Part shown: in pieces, positions 61,201-64,000 of the stretch
Layout of the letters: every line of letters begins with the position of its first letter
Numbering within the stretch: position 1 is the first letter of the stretch
Assembly: GCF_003254395.2 (NCBI RefSeq)
Contig: NC_037641.1
Coordinates: 6,439,001 to 6,503,000 of the forward strand
DNA from: Apis mellifera
Lineage: Eukaryota > Arthropoda > Insecta > Hymenoptera > Apidae
DNA: 64,000 bases
Reading direction: 5' to 3'
Notes under the pieces: model-generated
Databases searched by the model: none
What the model was told of the DNA's origin: nothing
Seen by the model: the letters and a program-made list of their open reading frames with translations, nothing else
Program-made: the position numbers and the translations under genes

Positions 61201-64000
61201 TGCCACGAGATTGTTACGCAATTTGATTCGGGAAAGGATGAGTAATTTTGGGAACTCTTTCCCTCCCTCCTTTCCTTCCTCCCCCTCTTGCCGATCTCTA
61301 TCTACGACCAATTTTTACGTTTTAGCGTCCCGGGGCAATTTACGCGGGGACCCTTTTAACGGGGGCGTGTGAATCGAGTAGAGTTTTGTGCAACCGTGTT
61401 TCACCGTTTCTCGTGTCGGCGACGCGTTGTCGGTGAATGGACACGTAGTATTCGCGTACGTGTGACCGCATTAATATTAATCGGACATGAGCCTCGTTTG
61501 GAGCGTCTGGCCGTCAATGAGAATCGATTTTTTACGTTCCGTATTCGAATGTTTTTTATGATATTTATAAAATTTTCATATTTGTAATCATGATTCTGGA
61601 TCATGGTTCATCGGTTAATTTATATTTCGATATAATGATAAATTGTTATTTAGACAATTTTCAAAGATAGCGTTACAAAAGCATGTTGACTTTTTTGAAA
61701 TTTTTCCACTTTATAATTTATAAAGTAATTTGTGTCGAATGTTTGTAGAAAGAGTGGTGAGCAAATATACTCATTTCTTCGCGAGAAGGAACTATAATTT
61801 TAACCAATTGAAGTTGGTAAAAAAGAAAAAAAAAAGAGGTAAATTTGCGTCGAAACGTTTCCAATTCGTTCGTAACATGCGTTTCACCAGTAAGAATAAC
61901 AATTATCCTCCACCATACAATATGTACGAGTCCATATGGCGAATCGATAAACGGCAGCAAATTTTTTTAAACAACTGGTACAATGGAAAGAAAGGTCTAA
62001 GAATTATTACATCGCTCTAATAATGGAAAATATTTTACTCTCGCAGAATCGTAAATCTTTTCTCGTGTAAATTATGACACGTGTTGAGTGAAAGAAAAAT
62101 ATATAATAATATTTCTTTTCTATTTTTTTTTTTCTAAAGGCAACTAATGATTGGAAAAAATTATTCATGAATTACGATCGATAAGATGCGAGAACTTTGA
62201 GAGTTCGGCGGAGAATGGAGTCGATTTTAACCAAGTTCCAAGTGGATATACGAAACAGAATTGATTTAGACGACGCCTTCGCAACCGGTCTTTATATTTG
62301 CATGGCGCCATGCTTGGATTCTTGGAGTAAGTTAGCTTTCGAATCAAACGTGAAACAGAAAATCGTAAGAAATAATATTTTAAATTTGGAAATTAAAAAA
62401 AGAGAAAGGAATTTTTCGATTGTTAATCAAATCGTATTTATTAACTAATAGAATATACAATATTTTTTGAGATAAAAATTAATGTTTGAAATTCGTTGAA
62501 TCTAGAACGATTCTTTATAATACAAGTTAAACAACCATTGAGAAAGAGATTTAAAAAAAGAACATTACCAATAAAGGTTCGAATAATGAACGAGCAGAAA
62601 AATCTCGTACAAATTCTACTTTAATTTAATGGTCCTCAATGTTATAAAACACCGTATAAAGTAATACATGAAATTGGAAATAATTGGAGATAATTGGAAC
62701 TGCTTCTTATTTGGCGAAGTGAATGGATCACTTACACACAATCATTTGCTCTAAACACATTCACACGAACATAAAAATTACGAACATCGAAACAAAAAGA
62801 AGAGTTCCAAATTTTCTTAGAAATCCGTACTACAAAAATCAGAAGATTCTTCTTCCGGTAAAAATCTTAAATCTTATTGAAATGTGAGCCACAATTCAGG
62901 TAGTACGTCTCGAGTGCTCTCAACCCAAAGGTCTTAGGTCAATTAGGAAGCGATATTCCCGAGCAAGTAAAAAAAAAAAAAAAAACCATTTTCTTCAAAG
63001 ATCCGGCGGTGTTTGAGGATTTCCAGACGCCGCCTGTCTGGACCAAACAACAATGAAAGACTTTCTTTCTTTGAGAGTAAAATGAGAAGCGATAACAAAG
63101 AGGCTGTTGGTCTCACGGCCATGCACTGCCCTCTCTTCTTCTCTTTACTCTCGGATACTTTGCAGACCTCCTACGCGGACAATTGTCTTTAAGTATTCGA
63201 AGGTCCTCACGATGCTTCTTTTCCCCTTCGTTTAGGATAACATCGTTCTGCTCTTCGTCACTTTGGGTTCGAGGTTAAAATATAAAAAAAGAAGGTTTTT
63301 GGCAATAATTGGAAAGGTTTCTTCAAAAATGTTCGAAAAATGGAAAGAATGAATTTTAGAATTTCTTGAGATTCTCGTCGTATTGCACCGAGATATTCGC
63401 ATCTTCTCAGAACAGAAAATCAACGTGGGCGACGAATGCAACAGCCATTGTTCGAGTTGCACGAATAGTTCGAAGCTGCGAATGATGAACCGGTTACAAT
63501 GTCTGCTTGAGAAAGTAATTGAAACCCGCGTGCTTGCGATCTTTTGCGCGCAACTCATTACCCTACTTCGACGCACCTTCGGATTCTTTGCGAATACAGA
63601 AGTATATGTCTCGATATTTGTGCTTGCAATGTGTTTATTAGTATCGTACACTCTTGACGTATTATTTGATTTATTAGACAATTACCAGGTCTTTTTGTCG
63701 AGAATCGCTCGTTTAATAATAATATTCTTCCAATTTCAATTTCAAGATCGCTCTGTTTATTAGAAGAATTTTTAAAATCTTGAAAAGATAGAAAAATTTT
63801 GAATTGGATGCTCGAAACATTTTACTGTTGCGTTGGAAAATTATATTTCTAGATTATTAAAATAAAAGTTAATTGTTTTCGGAGTTATTAATAGTTTTTT
63901 TTTTAAAAAAAATCTTCTAAATTTAATGTATTCATTATAAACAAGATAGGGAGGGAGAGATTCGATTCCGCGAACGTTATTCGATAATAATAGAGGAACA

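Larger units (their letters stand above)
55451..64000 (-). other. ec: echinus 5' intron (continues off the right edge)
   Basis: The stretch has no exon matching the expected USP Cys box on the minus strand, so the intron must extend beyond 64 kb. It holds a (CT)13 tract (57157–57182), a (TTTC)n tract (60044–60078) and a GC-rich, CpG-containing region (about 59800–61400). The frames at 63232–63763 face each other on both strands and are not recognised. Confidence 0.65.

Noticed and set aside
63232..63763. Opposed ORFs of 149 (minus) and 126 (plus) codons
   Set aside because: Neither has recognisable motifs or convincing splice context; mutual openness suggests chance.
1..64000. Transposons, tRNA or rRNA genes
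   Set aside because: I scanned for transposase-like frames, terminal repeats and T-loop or anticodon-arm signatures and found none that held up by eye; a covariance-model search would be decisive.

Overview
The window is nuclear DNA from an insect. It is AT-rich, intron-rich, and has GT–AG splice sites at almost every reconstructed junction. The three recognisable genes have clear insect homologues, and the base composition with GC-richer patches in a very AT-rich background fits a bee-like hymenopteran; the species assignment is inference. I reconstructed the genes by joining exons whose reading phases agree.

Left part (1–14.5 kb, minus strand): the 5' half of a class I alpha-1,2-mannosidase gene of the alpha-Man-Ia type (Golgi N-glycan trimming). 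It has a signal-anchor exon (13936–14316) and a stem-region exon (8723–8944). The catalytic-domain exons lie beyond the left edge, so 1–8722 is intron.

Next (about 15.0–18.7 kb, plus strand): a promoter-like block with CCAAT, a duplicated GTGCGCAT and a full CRE, followed by a chain of small exon-like segments without a credible long ORF. I read this as a probable spliced noncoding or micro-ORF transcript divergent from the mannosidase gene. It contains a 68-nt mirtron-like intron candidate. 18.7–21.5 kb is AT-rich and appears empty.

Middle (21.6–27.7 kb, plus strand): a complete 18-exon gene for a secreted M13 (neprilysin-like) zinc metallopeptidase of 754 residues. The signal peptide, HELSH, ENMAD, NAFY and DEHSP motifs are present. 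One intron is probably GC–AG.

Right (28.3–64 kb, minus strand): a large gene for the insect USP53/USP54 homologue (Drosophila echinus). Nine exons encode 1,906 residues. The first exon(s), with the Cys box of the USP domain, lie beyond the right edge. A separate ATG-containing exon inside the 12.8-kb intron is in phase with the third catalytic exon and may start an isoform lacking the N-terminal USP region. A 53-bp minisatellite of about 17 units lies in another intron. The neprilysin and echinus genes converge, with stop codons 1.6 kb apart.

The rest is intronic or intergenic, with microsatellites, one 102-bp tandem duplication and several GC-rich patches that may be promoters. I saw no tRNA, rRNA, CRISPR array, virus-like gene or intact transposon. 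No gene cluster suggests an undescribed multi-gene system. The most interesting leads are the alternative echinus start, the 15–18 kb transcript with its mirtron-like element, and short motifs in the echinus C-terminal region.
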